DNA of 64,000 nt from Trichobilharzia regenti (GCA_944472135.2 OX235263.1:23675379-23739378), one strand, 5' to 3'; numbered from the stretch's first letter, positions 43,901-54,870 are shown. Notes: generated by a model not told the origin, from the letters alone. Translations and numbers: made by a program.

Positions 43901-44041
43901 ATGCGTGGTTTGCAAGCAACTGTGATGAATATAAATCCAACATTTGACTATTCTAACGTTGTTTCGCCGTTTTTATATAGATACAATGATCTTTTCGATG
44001 TACACTTTCTTGAAACGGGTTGCCATTATATTGGTTATTAG
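43901..44041 (+). CDS. Candidate host coding segment, unrecognised
   Basis: The ATG at 43901 opens 46 codons: MRGLQATVMNINPTFDYSNV, then VSPFLYRYNDLFDVHFLETG, ending CHYIGY-stop. Composition looks protein-like rather than low complexity, and the surroundings lack repeats. The YIG triplet is not a PLE endonuclease context. No family recognised. It may be a 5' exon read past its splice donor. Confidence 0.3.
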   Translation: MRGLQATVMNINPTFDYSNVVSPFLYRYNDLFDVHFLETGCHYIGY

Positions 44042-44210
44042 TGACTACGATCCTGTGGGTCCCAGTTCATTTCTTGAATTGTGGCTATGTGTACAATATT
44101 TTCTACTTCGATATTTCTCACTCACGTAGTCTAGTGTTCTGTGTTTCTTGCGAATTAACTGTGACAAGCTTTGCCAATAATATGCTTCGTTAACGAGTCC
44201 TTTTTCTAGG

Positions 44211-44276
44211 ATTTCATCTCAGCCGAAGCAGCACATATATAAGAAGCTGTGAAAGCATTGGAAGACTTTCAAAAAG
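44211..44276 (+). CDS. Candidate internal exon of 66 nt
   Basis: Bounded by a 3' splice site (CCTTTTTCTAG, 44200-44210) and a 5' splice site (GTAAGG at 44277). 66 nt is a multiple of three. Phase 2 is open (HLSRSSTYIRSCESIGRLSK); phase 0 has one TAA. Short symmetric exons are common in schistosome genes, but no flanking exon was confirmed. Confidence 0.3.
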
Positions 44277-44279
44277 TAA

Positions 44280-45185
44280 GGACCTTATAAACTGCTAATA
44301 GTGACGAATTTTTTGACATACTAGTATGTGGCTACGTTCACATGTAGAGGAAAAATCGGCAAATTAGACATGATATAGTAGTGAGACAACTTTGTGGGAC
44401 TTTCATCTAGCGTGTATGTTTCGTTCTAATATTTTTGTCCCTCAAACGACTAACAAAGTATTATTGAGGTATGATTCGATGGCACAATTATCGACAGTTA
44501 ATAATATTATTCACTAGAGAATGAATCTGAATAATCTGAAAGTAACATTTGTGATGGTTGAACAATTGAACTAATAAACTGTACTGAAGATTTAAAATAT
44601 GCATACATTGTTCCACATACATTTATCACCTTTATCCTTTTCAAGTGTCTCTATACTTATTCACTTATTTATTTATTTTGTTTTAATGTATGCTTCAAGG
44701 TTAACCAACCGTCTCCTAGGTAATTTTCATTGATTATACTAATGATGAGAATGATTTAAAAGTCGATTTTAACGATGAATCATTGTTATGCATGTGATAT
44801 GTGTCATTTTAATTATTTTAATCTATTTTTTCACAAAAACATATAATGTCGTTTAGATAGACCATCAAGAAATGAATCATCTGACATGAAATGTCATTCA
44901 AATCATGACAAAGTGTGGTAGGGGAGATGGTAGAAATTTATTACTAGTCAGTGGAAAGAAAAAAAAGTGAAACTGGAAATTAATCGTAATTGTATCATAG
45001 TATATACTACTGATTCATCTATTTGAGTAGCTGGATACCACCCACATCTACCAGTATGGCTTTCACAGTATGTGATCTATCTGATATAAAAAATGCCAAT
45101 CATGAAAGCAGGCATAAATACACGATGGTATGTACTACTGACCGGTTAATATAAGTAGTTTCCAATCACTCATATCAGTCAGTAG
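44280..45185. other. No gene recognised
   Basis: AT-rich, low-repeat DNA with no convincing open frame. Confidence 0.45.
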
Positions 45186-45189
45186 TAGT

Positions 45190-45535
45190 GCACTCAATAA
45201 GCTGGTATTAGAGGCTTTGAAAACAGGACTTCAAGAGAACAGAGAAAAGACAGAGGCGATGAAGATATCTAACAGACCTACGAAAAGAAGCACCAGTCAA
45301 CATGAAAGGCAGACACCTCCAAGTAGTCGCACTTCTACCACTTATCTATGCAGCACCATTTCAGATACAGGTGACACGGATGAGGACACAAATGGTAAGT
45401 TCTTGAAAGTGAAGTAGGTATTCATTAATCTGCTACACTAAGCATAAGCAACACAATTCCCATTTTCAACTCTAATGTCAAATCAGTCAGTTCTTCCTTA
45501 TTATGCAGAGACTTAGCAGGCGCGTCAACAAAATA
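45190..45535 (+). mobile_element. RTE-like LINE fragment (after RT)
   Basis: Frame 45217-45417: TGLQENREKTEAMKISNRP, SSRTSTTYLCSTISDTGDTD (RTE FTYLGS.IS..GD). It then breaks to FNSNVKSVSSSLLCRDLA at about 45470-45530. The 5' RT and the 3' end are missing. Confidence 0.7.
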
Positions 45536-45539
45536 ATTA

Positions 45540-46270
45540 GAACAAGACCTATAAGCGAACAATATTGCTGTTGTCTTCCATTAGATCTTCTTCAGGCTTT
45601 ACTTAATTTACATAGATTTATATATAAAAAATTGTTAACATATGACGTTGATTTTGTGGATCAAATAATAATAATGTGGTAAATGTTTTGAACGAAATTA
45701 ATAACGATGATCATAATGATAACAAAATATTGATGATAAGGTTTATGCAGGTGATAAGGGTAACATAGATAGTATATGTATATGTAGACAATTCAATAAA
45801 TAAATAAATTAGGTCAAATCTTAAAAGGTGAGATAGAACGATAATCAGAGTTTCAATAAATACCATAAAAGTAAGAAGGAGATGGAAGATAAGAAAGTGT
45901 GGGAGGGTTTTGAATAGAATTCACCTAGGCCAAGCAAGGGAGAGACAAAGGTGGAACAAACTTCTTTTATATACAAAGACTGGGATTGTTCTCTCGAATT
46001 CCCATAGCATTGCTAAGTGTTAAAGACGGGTTCTGATTCTGTTCGAAAGACTCGATGGAAAGCGATAGATAACTTTGAAAGCACTATTTTTGTCCACTTG
46101 GTGACCGATGTGATCAATCAAATGAGCCAAAATAGAACTTCGTATGGATTTTATTTGACCCTTTCCGAACCATGAAGGAAGATGTTCATTATTGCGTTCG
46201 TTAAGCTGTCTAGATGTTCGGCCTATATAGCTTTCTCCACAGGAGCAACTAAATTTATAGATACACATGG
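45540..46270 (-). pseudogene. PLE-C endonuclease with tail
   Basis: On minus the frame 46020-46268 encodes IYKFSCSCGESYIGRTSRQL, then NEHLPSWFGKGQIKSIRSSI, HLIDHIGHQVDKNSAFKVIY, a well-kept GIY-YIG core (CSCG, YIG, R, EH). Downstream (to 45540) is the PLE-C tail (TCTCCTTCTTACTTTTATGG region, then blocks shared with 18.0-18.3 kb). Confidence 0.8.
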
Positions 46271-46279
46271 AAGTGGCAA

Positions 46280-46465
46280 TATTTTGTTATCATTATAATC
46301 ATCGTTATTAATTTCGTTCAAAACATTTACCACATTATTATTATTTGATCCACAAAATCACCGTCATTGGTTAACAATCTTTTATATATAAATCTATGTA
46401 AATTAGAGTAAAGCCTGAAGATCTCATTGAAAACAACAATATTGTTCACTTATATGTCTTGTTCT
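46280..46465 (+). repeat. PLE-C tail, inverted relative to 45.5 kb
   Basis: ATCGTTATTAATTTCGTTCA, TGATCCACAAAATCACCGTC and CTTATATGTCTTGTTCTAAT mirror 45540-45735. The two tails enclose the endonuclease fragment as terminal inverted repeats. Confidence 0.7.
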
Positions 46466-46474
46466 AATATTATA

Positions 46475-46765
46475 AATGGGAATATTCAAAGATTTGAAAC
46501 AAAATAATTTCCAACAAGCTGTTGACGACTTCGATCAACAGCTGGCTCCATATTGAAGATCAGGAAACTAGAAAGGTTTAACAACAATGAAGTCTACCAA
46601 ATAACCAACCAAGATCCTACTACCCAACAGATATAAAGAATTAAATGCAGATGAATTAGTTGTGCTCTGAGAATATCGTTAGGTGACCTAAAGTGTCAAG
46701 CCATCTCTCCAGTGGAAGTGGATAGGAAATTGACAAGTTGGCTGACATTGGTGAATATCGTGTGG
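46475..46765 (+). mobile_element. RTE-like LINE 3' fragment
   Basis: CAGCTGGCTCCATATTGAAG and AGGTTTAACAACAATGAAGT correspond to the KIRWL...NKLYQ region; the basic C-terminus is decayed. No intact frame. Confidence 0.5.
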
Positions 46766-46794
46766 GAAGGAAATGAAAGTTTAATATATGCGTG

Positions 46795-47112
46795 TAAAAC
46801 TTGAGCACTGTGGTAGTAAGTAATTCCATATCAGTTTGTTTATTAGATGTATCACACACAGTGATGAAACAGGATTACTTACTGGATGACAAGGTTTCGA
46901 ACAAAATTTATTTATTGTTCATAATCACATCTTCATTTATAATCACACGACTTCCAAACTTCAGTTCTACAGATTTCTTTGTTTTCTCCTATTTGTCGTG
47001 GTTGGGGTAGTAGAATTTTCCAGATATCCGTCTGGAACAGATGTTGAATCATTCCTATTACATGTGTTTGCAGTTGATTCGATAAACAAAGCTTCTGTTA
47101 TCAATCTCTCCC
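46795..47112 (-). mobile_element. PLE-B C-terminus and tail, minus arm
   Basis: On minus: VWRERLITEALFIESTANTC, NRNDS, DGYLENSTTP in mixed frames, then the tail (TGTTCGAAACCTTGTCATCC, CTAATAAACAAACTGATATG). It matches 225-510 closely. Confidence 0.65.
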
Positions 47113-47114
47113 TC

Positions 47115-47560
47115 CACACAGTGACATAAGGTTTCAAAAAGTAGAACAGGGGCAGCCAGACTACCCGAGCATAAAAACCTAACAAAATCTAGATTAGTTG
47201 ACCTGGATAAGATATGAAATCTAGAGAATCGTTCAGCCATAACGCTCACTACATGCAGTTACACACAACCATACAATAGGATGGGATAGGATGACAGTTT
47301 TAAAATCTAATGTCACAGTAACGTGGAGGGAGAGATTGATGACAACGGAAGCTTTATTTATCGAATCAACTGAGAGAGAATACGTGTAGTAGGAATGATT
47401 CAACACGTGTCCCAGACGGATATGTGGAAAGTTCTACTACCCCAACGACGGGAAATAGGAGAGAACAAGGTAAACTATAAAACTCAAGTTTCAAAGTCGT
47501 GTGATCATAAGTGATATGAATTTATTATTATTATTATCAAGTTAGCTTAACTCAAAAAAT
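47115..47560 (+). mobile_element. PLE-B endonuclease C-terminus, plus arm
   Basis: On plus: VEQGQPDYPSIKT, NLENRSAITL region, then the SFIYRIN-type block, DMWKVLLPQRREIGENK and CAAAGTCGTGTGATCATAAG. The arms diverge at about 47113, giving a head-to-head pair. Confidence 0.65.
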
Positions 47561-48094
47561 ACTGTAATTTGATGAATAAGTTCGCTTACCAAAAGCAGCT
47601 AGGGTGAAACCTCACCGCCTCGAACTGTGTAATTTAGAAACTACTGATTTAATCGAGCCATAATGTTCTACCCCTTATTTAATCAATATTTATTTAAGGC
47701 AGTATTACTGTTTATCCAAGAAAATTTCTAAAATAAATAAATAAATGAATATAAAGTGACAGTTATTGATGAAGACGTTTTCCTGTGTCTTATAACTAAA
47801 CCACTGTGTTATTATAGCCTCCTAAACTATACGTGAATAGTCGTGATTCACCAAAGGATGTTAACAAGAAGAAAGTACCGGCCTTAATCACCTTCTATGA
47901 TTCATTATATTATCGTATTACCTCGATATCTATCATAGTTCAGCATGCATATCGGAAGTTTACGAAACTTCTGATATTCGAGAATGCTATATGGTGATGC
48001 AGGCGGAAACCAAGCATTTGGCAGTACAGACCATGGCGATAACACCTCAGGTTAGCGGACAACAAGCACTAATCATGACCAACGAGAAAAATCT
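47561..48094. other. No gene recognised
   Basis: AT-rich; no long open frame and no window repeat recognised. Confidence 0.45.
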
Positions 48095-48520
48095 AATAGA
48101 CCTTACCTTTTTCACCTAATTGACCCGAGTAGCATCGTTCCAAATGAAGACGGCACGGATGACAATTTCAGAGGCAGACTAGGAAATCAATGTCGAAATC
48201 TGCTGCACTCAGTATAAACAACAAGATACGAATTTTTGACACTAATGTCAGGTCCGTTCTTCTATACAATTGAAGGACATTGCATGTCGCGATAAACATT
48301 TCCAACAGGCTATGGGAAACTTTCTTCTATCCATACTGAAAATCGGATGGCCAAACAGGAGTGATAAGCTACAGAGAAATCTGTCAACGAACAAACCAAG
48401 AAGATATCAACCAACAAGTATGTAGATGGAAATGGTGGATACCACTGAGCGACACTATACTCTAGGCAGGTTCTTGAATCCAATCCGAGTGTAAAACACT
48501 TAAAGATATCCTAATAGTTT
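48095..48520 (+). mobile_element. RTE-like LINE 3' fragment
   Basis: Contains SKSAALSINNKIRIFDTNVR then SVLLYN (48200-48275), corresponding to RTE ALS..NK.RIFNSNVKSVLLYG. The KSDGQTG and WWIPLS regions follow, then decay. No gene seen in 48520-48860. Confidence 0.65.
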
Positions 48521-48865
48521 GCTATTCTAACTGACTGCACAAATGACAGTATATCATGTTCGATGCAAGTTGTCATCGGTGTGACCCACCAGCCAAAACA
48601 CTTGTCGTTCAGCCAGCGGATCGCGAATTTGAGTTCCACTTCACCTAAGACAAGCATTTTCATGCTCCAGAACCTGAAGTATAGTTGAGGTCTAATCAGT
48701 GAGTGCTGATTTTGACCTGAAATCTAGGCGTTTCCTTCACTTTTATTTCCGTTGAGTTCCACTTAGTCTTCATATGACTATTTAAAGTAGAAATATAAGG
48801 AGAGTTCGTCACCTGACACAACACTGTTTTATTTTCAAGTTTCGATTTGTAAGGATTTTATTGAA

Positions 48866-49410
48866 TGGTTACAGGATTTTGTTATGAGCTGACATCGGTT
48901 AGAGTGTGGTGAAAGCAGGCCGTGAGCAAATATGTACAAGGCTGATTTAACAACCAATCACAGCAAAGTTAACGTGGCAAAATATGATTCGCAGATAGAG
49001 AACTCTATTTGTCAAGGAATCCCGAAACAACCAATCAGAAGCCTGCGTTTGTCTGCCTAACTTCTGATAAACAACCAATCAGATGACTGCGTTTGTCTAC
49101 TTGCATAAGCTGTAATAATGTATGTGAAATATGTATAAATACGTGTTGATTTTCATAATAAAACGATCTGTTGCCTGGCCCTTGTCTTCTGTTGTTACAA
49201 GAGAACCACTGGAAAACCAGTAGGGAGTAACGGACAGCTGTTTCGTCAGCCTATTTTGGGACTCTTCATCAGTACGCATCCATCGGGATTCCAAAGAGTT
49301 TCAAACTAGGATGAAATAGCTGTACTCCAGTACTCACAGGTTTTCCAATGGTTCTCTAACTGATATCAGCTTATGATAAAATCCTCCATCCAAATAAAAC
49401 AACCAGCCCT
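48866..49410. repeat. FB-HH inverted pair split by a solo LTR
   Basis: The minus half begins at 48866 (GGATTTTGTTATGAGCTGAC, ATCGGTTAGAG), is interrupted by the LTR 48905-49199, and resumes at 49204 (GAACCACTGGAAAACCAGTA, GGACAGCTGTTTCGTC, CTCTTCATCAGTACGCATCC). A short plus half 49290-49410 ends GATATCAGCTTATGATAAAA. The tRNA-like centre is deleted, leaving a compact foldback. Confidence 0.75.
48905..49199 (+). mobile_element. Solo LTR with 4-bp target duplication
   Basis: TG...CA ends (TGTGGTGAAAGCAGGCCGTG to TCTTCTGTTGTTACA), 295 bp. AGAG lies at both flanks (48901-48904 and 49200-49203), and deleting the LTR plus one AGAG restores the FB-HH consensus. Promoter-like content: three CCAAT boxes (AACCAATCA at about 48951, 49038, 49073), TATA-like TATAAAT (49134-49140) and AATAAA (49157-49162). 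No internal region or second LTR, so a solo LTR. Confidence 0.8.
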
Positions 49411-50005
49411 TTTGATGCTCATTCTAACACAATAGAAAATAAAATCAGTTACATAGAACAGAATTTAGTAAAAAACATAATGAAATATGATCAGTTTAGA
49501 AAAAAAGGAGAATTATCTCATGTGTCGTGCAAATCTTATCTAATCTCGTTTCTATCAAATGTGAAAAGAGTGGGATCGGTCAATAAAACGTTCATCAACT
49601 ATGTTTTACACCCCTGGTGTTCATCATAAAAACATACGCAAAACGTTGGAAGGACTCATGCTGTACAACATAATATTATGAGCATATAACAAAACCAGCC
49701 TCTATGATATATGAAATGCTTTTCAGGAATGTAACTGTAACTGTGCTTGACGCTCAAAGTTTACCTACTTCGTTAAATTCGTCTTAACAGAGGTTTAAAC
49801 CATGCTATACCCCTTGATACCTATTAGTTACTGGCTCTTTTAAGTTACGACCTAAGATCTGTTTTTTCGAAGTTATACATTACTGATAGATTAGAATAAC
49901 CCGGTAAAATGGCCTATACACCATGATTTTTTCTAAGGCTGCAACCATTTACTACTTGACAAGTGAGATATATCCATTTATAAATAAGCAGGATGGTAAG
50001 TACTT
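49411..50005. other. No gene recognised
   Basis: AT-rich; nothing supportable seen. Confidence 0.45.
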
Positions 50006-50009
50006 TCCT

Positions 50010-51260
50010 AATAATAGAGAAGATTTGTAGCTCAGGTGGTTGATTTGCAATTAATAGTGTTCTCTGAGGTAATTCCATATTAGTTTGATTATTAAATGTA
50101 TCACACAGTGAAACAGTATTGTATACTGGATGACGTTTCGAACACAATTTATTGTTCATAATCATATCAATATCAATCAAAAAAAAAATTGATATGATTA
50201 TGAACAATAAATTGTGTTCGAAACGTCATCCAGTATACAATACTGTTTCACTGTGTGATACATTTAATAATCAAACTAATATGGAATTACTTAATACCAC
50301 AGTGCCCAAGTTTTACACATATATTAACATGACTTATGGTTCTCTGAGGTAGTTGGTTTAGTTGCGGAGCTTTTGTCATCCGTCCTTCTGGACAACATCC
50401 TCCTTCAGCGCAATATTTAGCATAAAGTGAAATGATTTAAATTTCTTCATGAGTGATATAGTTGCGTCTCCCGGTAGCCATCTTTACATATGTATTCACC
50501 ATTTTCTATTGGCTTGGATTTTAAATTTTCTGGTCACCTGATTTACTTTTTATTAGTTGGTATATTTGGTCTATATTAACGTGTTTGTTAATTGCACATT
50601 CGTTTGAGTACCAGGCTTCTAGGAATTCCCTGACTTCACTTTTGGTGTTTCCTTTGTCTAAGATTCCGACATTATCCCAATCAAATTGATGTCCGTAATT
50701 GTCTATGCGCATTGATAAGATATATAAATATATTGTCTTTTCACGGTTGATTTGTGTTCCTGGATTCTAATTCGAAGTGGACGCCCACTTTGGCCGATGT
50801 AATGCTTGTTACAGTTCAAAAAATTTATTTTGTAAATGGTATTAATTTTATCTCCTTTTTGTGTTGGATGTGTCTTTCGGCTTGCATAATATCGAATCAA
50901 GCGATTTGACTGGCTTGTGTGCTATATCTATATCAAACGGTTTCAGTATTCTAGCTGTTGTTTCAGAAATATTTTTATACACATGGTAGGATGATTTTTC
51001 TTTTGGTCTTTGATGATGGTTCCTTCTTGCTGTTTTGATTCGATTTTAAACACTTTTTCATGACATTTTGTGGATAACCATTCTTTTTGAAGACCGTTTG
51101 TAGGTATTTTTCTTCCATTCTTTTCAACTCTGGAGTACATTTTCCTAAAATTATTAACCTACGGCTGTGATAATTTAACATTTGGTTCTGAAGGAGTGCA
51201 GCGAAGCATCCATGCCGCCTAACACGCAACTGTGTTGTGTACAGTTTTTCATGCATGCAC
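50010..51260 (-). pseudogene. PLE-A: connector, endonuclease and tail, with a foldback insertion
   Basis: On minus: connector KRMEEKYLQTVFKKNGYPQN (51050-51130), then KINFLNCNKHYIGQSGRPLR and RIQEHKSTVKRQ (50703-50900). A frame change leads to NYGHQFDWDNVGILDKGNTK, REFLEAWYS and IDQIYQL (50521-50712). The tail 50010-50520 is interrupted at 50071-50338. Frameshifts only between blocks; the individual motifs are well kept. Confidence 0.8.
50071..50338. mobile_element. 268-bp foldback element, perfect 103-bp arms, 12-bp duplication
   Basis: Arms 50069-50171 and 50188-50290 are exact reverse complements over 103 bases around a 16-bp centre (50172-50187). The right arm continues to the PLE-B terminal motif (CCACAGTGCCCAAGTTTTAC). 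GTTCTCTGAGGT flanks it at 50059-50070 and 50339-50350, and removal restores the PLE-A tail seen at 23.7 and 51.4 kb. Arm content (TGTGTTCGAAACGTCATCCA) is the PLE-B tail. Confidence 0.85.
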
Positions 51261-51379
51261 TTTAGCTAGCTAAGCAGAGATACCACCGCTCTATATTTCT
51301 AATCCTAAAATATAATTCACATTTTGGAAGATTAGTTTGTTGTTTAGATGTTTAGACTTATGCATAATGGAGAAATTTT

Positions 51380-51795
51380 TTTAAGCTCAGGTGGATGATT
51401 TTCATGTGGTTGCTTTCTCTGAGCTAGCTGGATAGTTAATTTGCGAAGCTTTCATCGCCCTACTAGACAACATCTTCAGCGCATACTTCAATTCGTTGAA
51501 GTGAGCTTTTAGATTAATTAATCCACGAGTTTATTAGTCATCTCTCCTGATGACATTGAACGTGACTGGTTGCTTTTGTATGTTCCCACACCCTCCAGGC
51601 TACTCGTGGCATTGGAACTGATTGTTTCCTTGACCTGAAGATTGACCCTTTGTGTGTGTGAGATTTCCTTCTTATCGGTTGGTAAATTTTGTCTATCTCG
51701 ATGTGTCTATTGATTGACGATTCACTGGATTACCAGGCTTCTAAAAATTCTCTAGCATTCTTGGTGCTTCATCTCCCTAATATTTGAACGTTCAT
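51380..51795 (-). mobile_element. PLE-A 3' tail, second copy
   Basis: CTCAGGTGGATGATTTTCAT, AGCTGGATAGTTAATTTGCG, CATCTTCAGCGCATACTTCA and AATTTTGTCTATCTCGATGT match the 23.7 kb tail. It ends in the AGGCTTCTAAAAATTCTCTA coding remnant, beside a (TA)n tract at 51.81 kb. AT-rich gene-free sequence follows to 52.1 kb. Confidence 0.75.
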
Positions 51796-52099
51796 AATTT
51801 GTCTTATATATATATATATATGCAACATTTAATAATTATCAGCCGATTCTGACAGGATCAAATCTACATATTTTAAATTCTCTGTCTATATGATTTACAG
51901 TGTTAGCCTTAATAAATCTCTATGCAATATGCAGGCTGATTTTATCGATTCTATCATGCTGTTTGTATATAACACAAATTACAATTGACTAATGGATCAA
52001 TACGCATACTGTCATCATTCAATGCTGAAAAAGACAAAGACAGAGTAAAAAATGAAAGTTTTTTTTTTGTTTATAATTTATGTTATCATTAATACCACA

Positions 52100-52375
52100 T
52101 TTCGATGATATTAGATGGCTGCAGGCAATCAGCCACAGAAAGCCCCATTCTAACCTAGGTTTCGTGCTTATTGTTGACACTCACTAGTCACAGCAAGGCG
52201 TATCTACAACCTCGAAGGAACTCATGTCCCTGCTAAGATTTGAAGCCGCGTTACCCAGTGAGTGATGCAGTCAGAGACTGAGGAGCCATTCGGGCTCGTA
52301 ATTGACCTCCTATAAGACTGTAATGGATATTTTGATTGGACACTAGCAACTAGTGTGATGTGTCTAATCGTTTTT
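52100..52375 (-). repeat. SINE-3
   Basis: On minus: CAATTACGAGCCCGAATGGC head region, TAACGCGGCTTCAAATC (box B region), GAGTGTCAACAATAAGCACG. On the plus side it continues into GACACTAGCAACTAGTGTGA and the shared junction AGACTGAATTCGATCAGTCA, also present at 26.6 kb. Confidence 0.65.
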
Positions 52376-52409
52376 TTTTGGTGAAGACTGAATTCGATCA
52401 GTCAAGTTT

Positions 52410-52632
52410 TTAGTGTGGCCACCATTCTAGGTTGCTTGCCAACCACACATGTGGTTCGGGGTTCGATCCCCAGCCACCGGCGTACTTCTTTACCTCGCTA
52501 AGCCAGTAATAAGAGTGGTAAAGGCGGAAGGTTGGGTATGAGGCTGGCAACCGCATATCGCATAAAAATTAGCACAACTGCTACAGAAACTTCAAGCCTC
52601 TGTAGCTGCAAACGCAAAGGAATAAAAAAATA
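52410..52632 (+). repeat. SINE-1 (decayed box A)
   Basis: GTGTGGCCACCATTCTAGGT is a rearranged head. Then GGGGTTCGATCCCCAGCCAC (box B), GCTAAGCCAGTAATAAGAGT, GAGGCTGGCAACCGCATATC, and an end with AACGCAAAGGAATAAAA. Confidence 0.65.
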
Positions 52633-52639
52633 GTGGGGT

Positions 52640-53320
52640 ACCTCCGCCCCTCTAATTTTTATTTATTTATTTATTTAAACGCATTAAAACTTGGTACAAT
52701 GTGGCAACAAGAAGGATGCACCACACAATAATAATAAAACAACATAGATCAAAAGAAAAAAGAAAGAAGAGAAAAAGATATATATATATATATATAAGTA
52801 GAGAACGAATAAAGAACTTCATCTGGAATGAAAACAGTCACGCTTAACAAGTTCAAACAGTATTCGTTAACTATCATCGGGAAGGGAAGAAAGAAGGAAA
52901 TGGTAACACGTGCAATAGCACGCGATAAGTTTCACTGATTGTTTTTTGCTACATTCAATTCATTGTGTGAGTGCTGAGATACTGCCCGGGCACCCAGATT
53001 GAAGCAGGTGGTTTTATTAAGGGACCACCCCCGAGCCTTCGACTTGGAGTCTAATCCACAAGGCAGCGAAGCAGCGTCAGGAGCTGCATTCCCATGGTTT
53101 CCGGTGACCCATATAGGTTCATACGCCATTTGATCCGATTGGATACTGGAGGCCATGGTAACTGCTATCCAAACAACCTTCCTGACATGGTAGGACCTGC
53201 AGGGACAGAGTCTTAGTCAGTTTAGCATGTTGGGTCATTACGGTAGTCAAGCCCGACCACCACGACAAGGTAGCAGTTATCGGCCGGGCCGCCACTTTAA
53301 ACTCAGCCAATGTAAATCCA
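52640..53320 (-). mobile_element. Unclassified LINE-like repeat, 3' end (minus)
   Basis: Less AT-rich than its surroundings. On minus, 53119-53310 encodes SWWSGLTTVMTQHAKLTKTL and EGCLDSSYHGLQYPIGSNG; further downstream come SGVVP and SQHSHNELN. The 3' end carries (AAAT)n at about 52660-52675, typical of a LINE. The lineage could not be named. Confidence 0.4.
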
Positions 53321-53329
53321 ACTATTCTG

Positions 53330-54020
53330 ATCTACTTATTTGGTGATTCTGCTTATCACCCACCAGTTAAGTCCAACTTTTTAGAAATAAAGCTTATATA
53401 TGTAAATCGAAGAAGTAGAAAAGAATGTATTCAGTGGTGTGATGTTTTACCCCCAAAAAATCTTATATAACTTATACACTTTGAAGTGATAGCTGATTTA
53501 AAAAAAAAGTGTCATTGTCATATCTGAAGAAAAACACACACAAAAAAAACAAAATAAGCTGAATTCTTAACACTGATATGAGTTTAGCCTTCTTGTAAAA
53601 AATTTCTCTCTCGCGCGCGTTCTCTCGCATATCCACAATGTGAAAGATACTTTTACCTTGCTTTTCTATTTACAAATCATAAGTGTTCATCAAACACACA
53701 TTGTTTGGCAAGTTCTAAGCATATTGGTTCTTTTCTTCTGAAATATGAAAGTCATTTCAGAAGTGTGTTTTCTTTTTTTGTAGTTTTATATGCTTTTCCA
53801 ATAATACAGAAAAATTTTGATATAATAAGTCATTTGAAATTTATCATATATAGTTGTTTGTAAGAAGAACAGTCAACCTATCAATGATTTATGAGTGATA
53901 TAATTCAATCTCAGACACACACACACACATACACACACATGCACACTCACACATGAATTGTTCAATAGTCAGTGAATTGAAAACGTGGAATATATGAATC
54001 ATTGTATTTGAGAGCGTTGA
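53330..54020. other. No gene recognised
   Basis: AT-rich with an (AC)n-rich tract near 53922-53953. Confidence 0.5.
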
Positions 54021-54024
54021 TCAA

Positions 54025-54870
54025 GAGGAGATTTGAAAACTACTTCGCTACTAACAAGGAGTGCCGCCAACAGTTATACTACAACGCTGCATACCAGGTT
54101 ATCAACAACCGGAAAAAATCAAGGAATCCTTCGAAGAAGTGAAAACGGGAGTAAGACAAGACTGCCTACTATCTCCAATGATTATCCTGATTGCGGTAGA
54201 GTGGATAATGCGACAGACAGTTAGCGGGTAGTGAGGAAACAGATAGAAAATAGATCCACACAAAAAACTTGGAGGATCTGAATTTTTCTGGTGCGATGTA
54301 AGTGAAAAGTAACAAGTTGACAGAAACATAAAAGACAGTTGCAGCGAAGAAAATTTTCTTTTCGACGAAGTCATCATCTAAGCTGTATATTCGTGTATTT
54401 ATGTCAAATGGATGGGAAAGTTCCAGAATAATTTCCGGTTAAGGGTCAAATTAATAAAAATTAAAATTAGTAATTAAAATGTCATAATAAACAGGGAGAC
54501 GGATAAAACTCAAACGAAGTAGCATCATAATAGCTAAGATGATTGACATTGTGCATTTGGGGGTTAGAAATGTAGAAATAACAAAAATAGACAGGATGTT
54601 TGGATAAAAAAAAACTAATGTGACGAATAATTGTTTATGCAGTTAGGGATTAAATATGTAGAAATAGTAAAATGACAAAATAAACAGGAAGTTCGGATAT
54701 GAAAATATGGTAGTGTAAACAGGGATTAAGAAAAATTTAAAAAATAACATGAATAAACATAAACATCAAAGATAGGACTTTCTTCAGGTGGACATAGAGA
54801 AGACAGAGGGGATGATGAAGATTTCTGGCCAATAGCAGCAGAAACAACAACAGACAACAGTCAGAATAAC
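54025..54870 (+). pseudogene. RTE-like RT fragment split by a 422-bp insertion
   Basis: 54030-54310 matches the 56.46-56.80 kb RT in mixed frames (KTTSLLTRSAANSY; DYPDCG; LEDLNFSGAM). 54775-54870 continues with VDIEKTEGMMKISGQ. The break at 54338/54761 is bounded by similar 15-mers (54324-54338 and 54761-54775, 13 of 15 matching). Confidence 0.65.
54339..54760 (+). mobile_element. Repeat X insertion with internal tandem repeats
   Basis: Begins TTGCAGCGAAGAAAATTTTC and CTTTTCGACGAAGTCATCAT (X motif). From about 54460 it holds three degenerate tandem units, each with an AATNNGTAGAAAT... and ATAAACAGGGAG/ATAGACAGGATG/ATAAACAGGAAG motif followed by a GGATA block. Similar unit text occurs on the minus strand near 33.68-33.76 kb. 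Confidence 0.5.
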
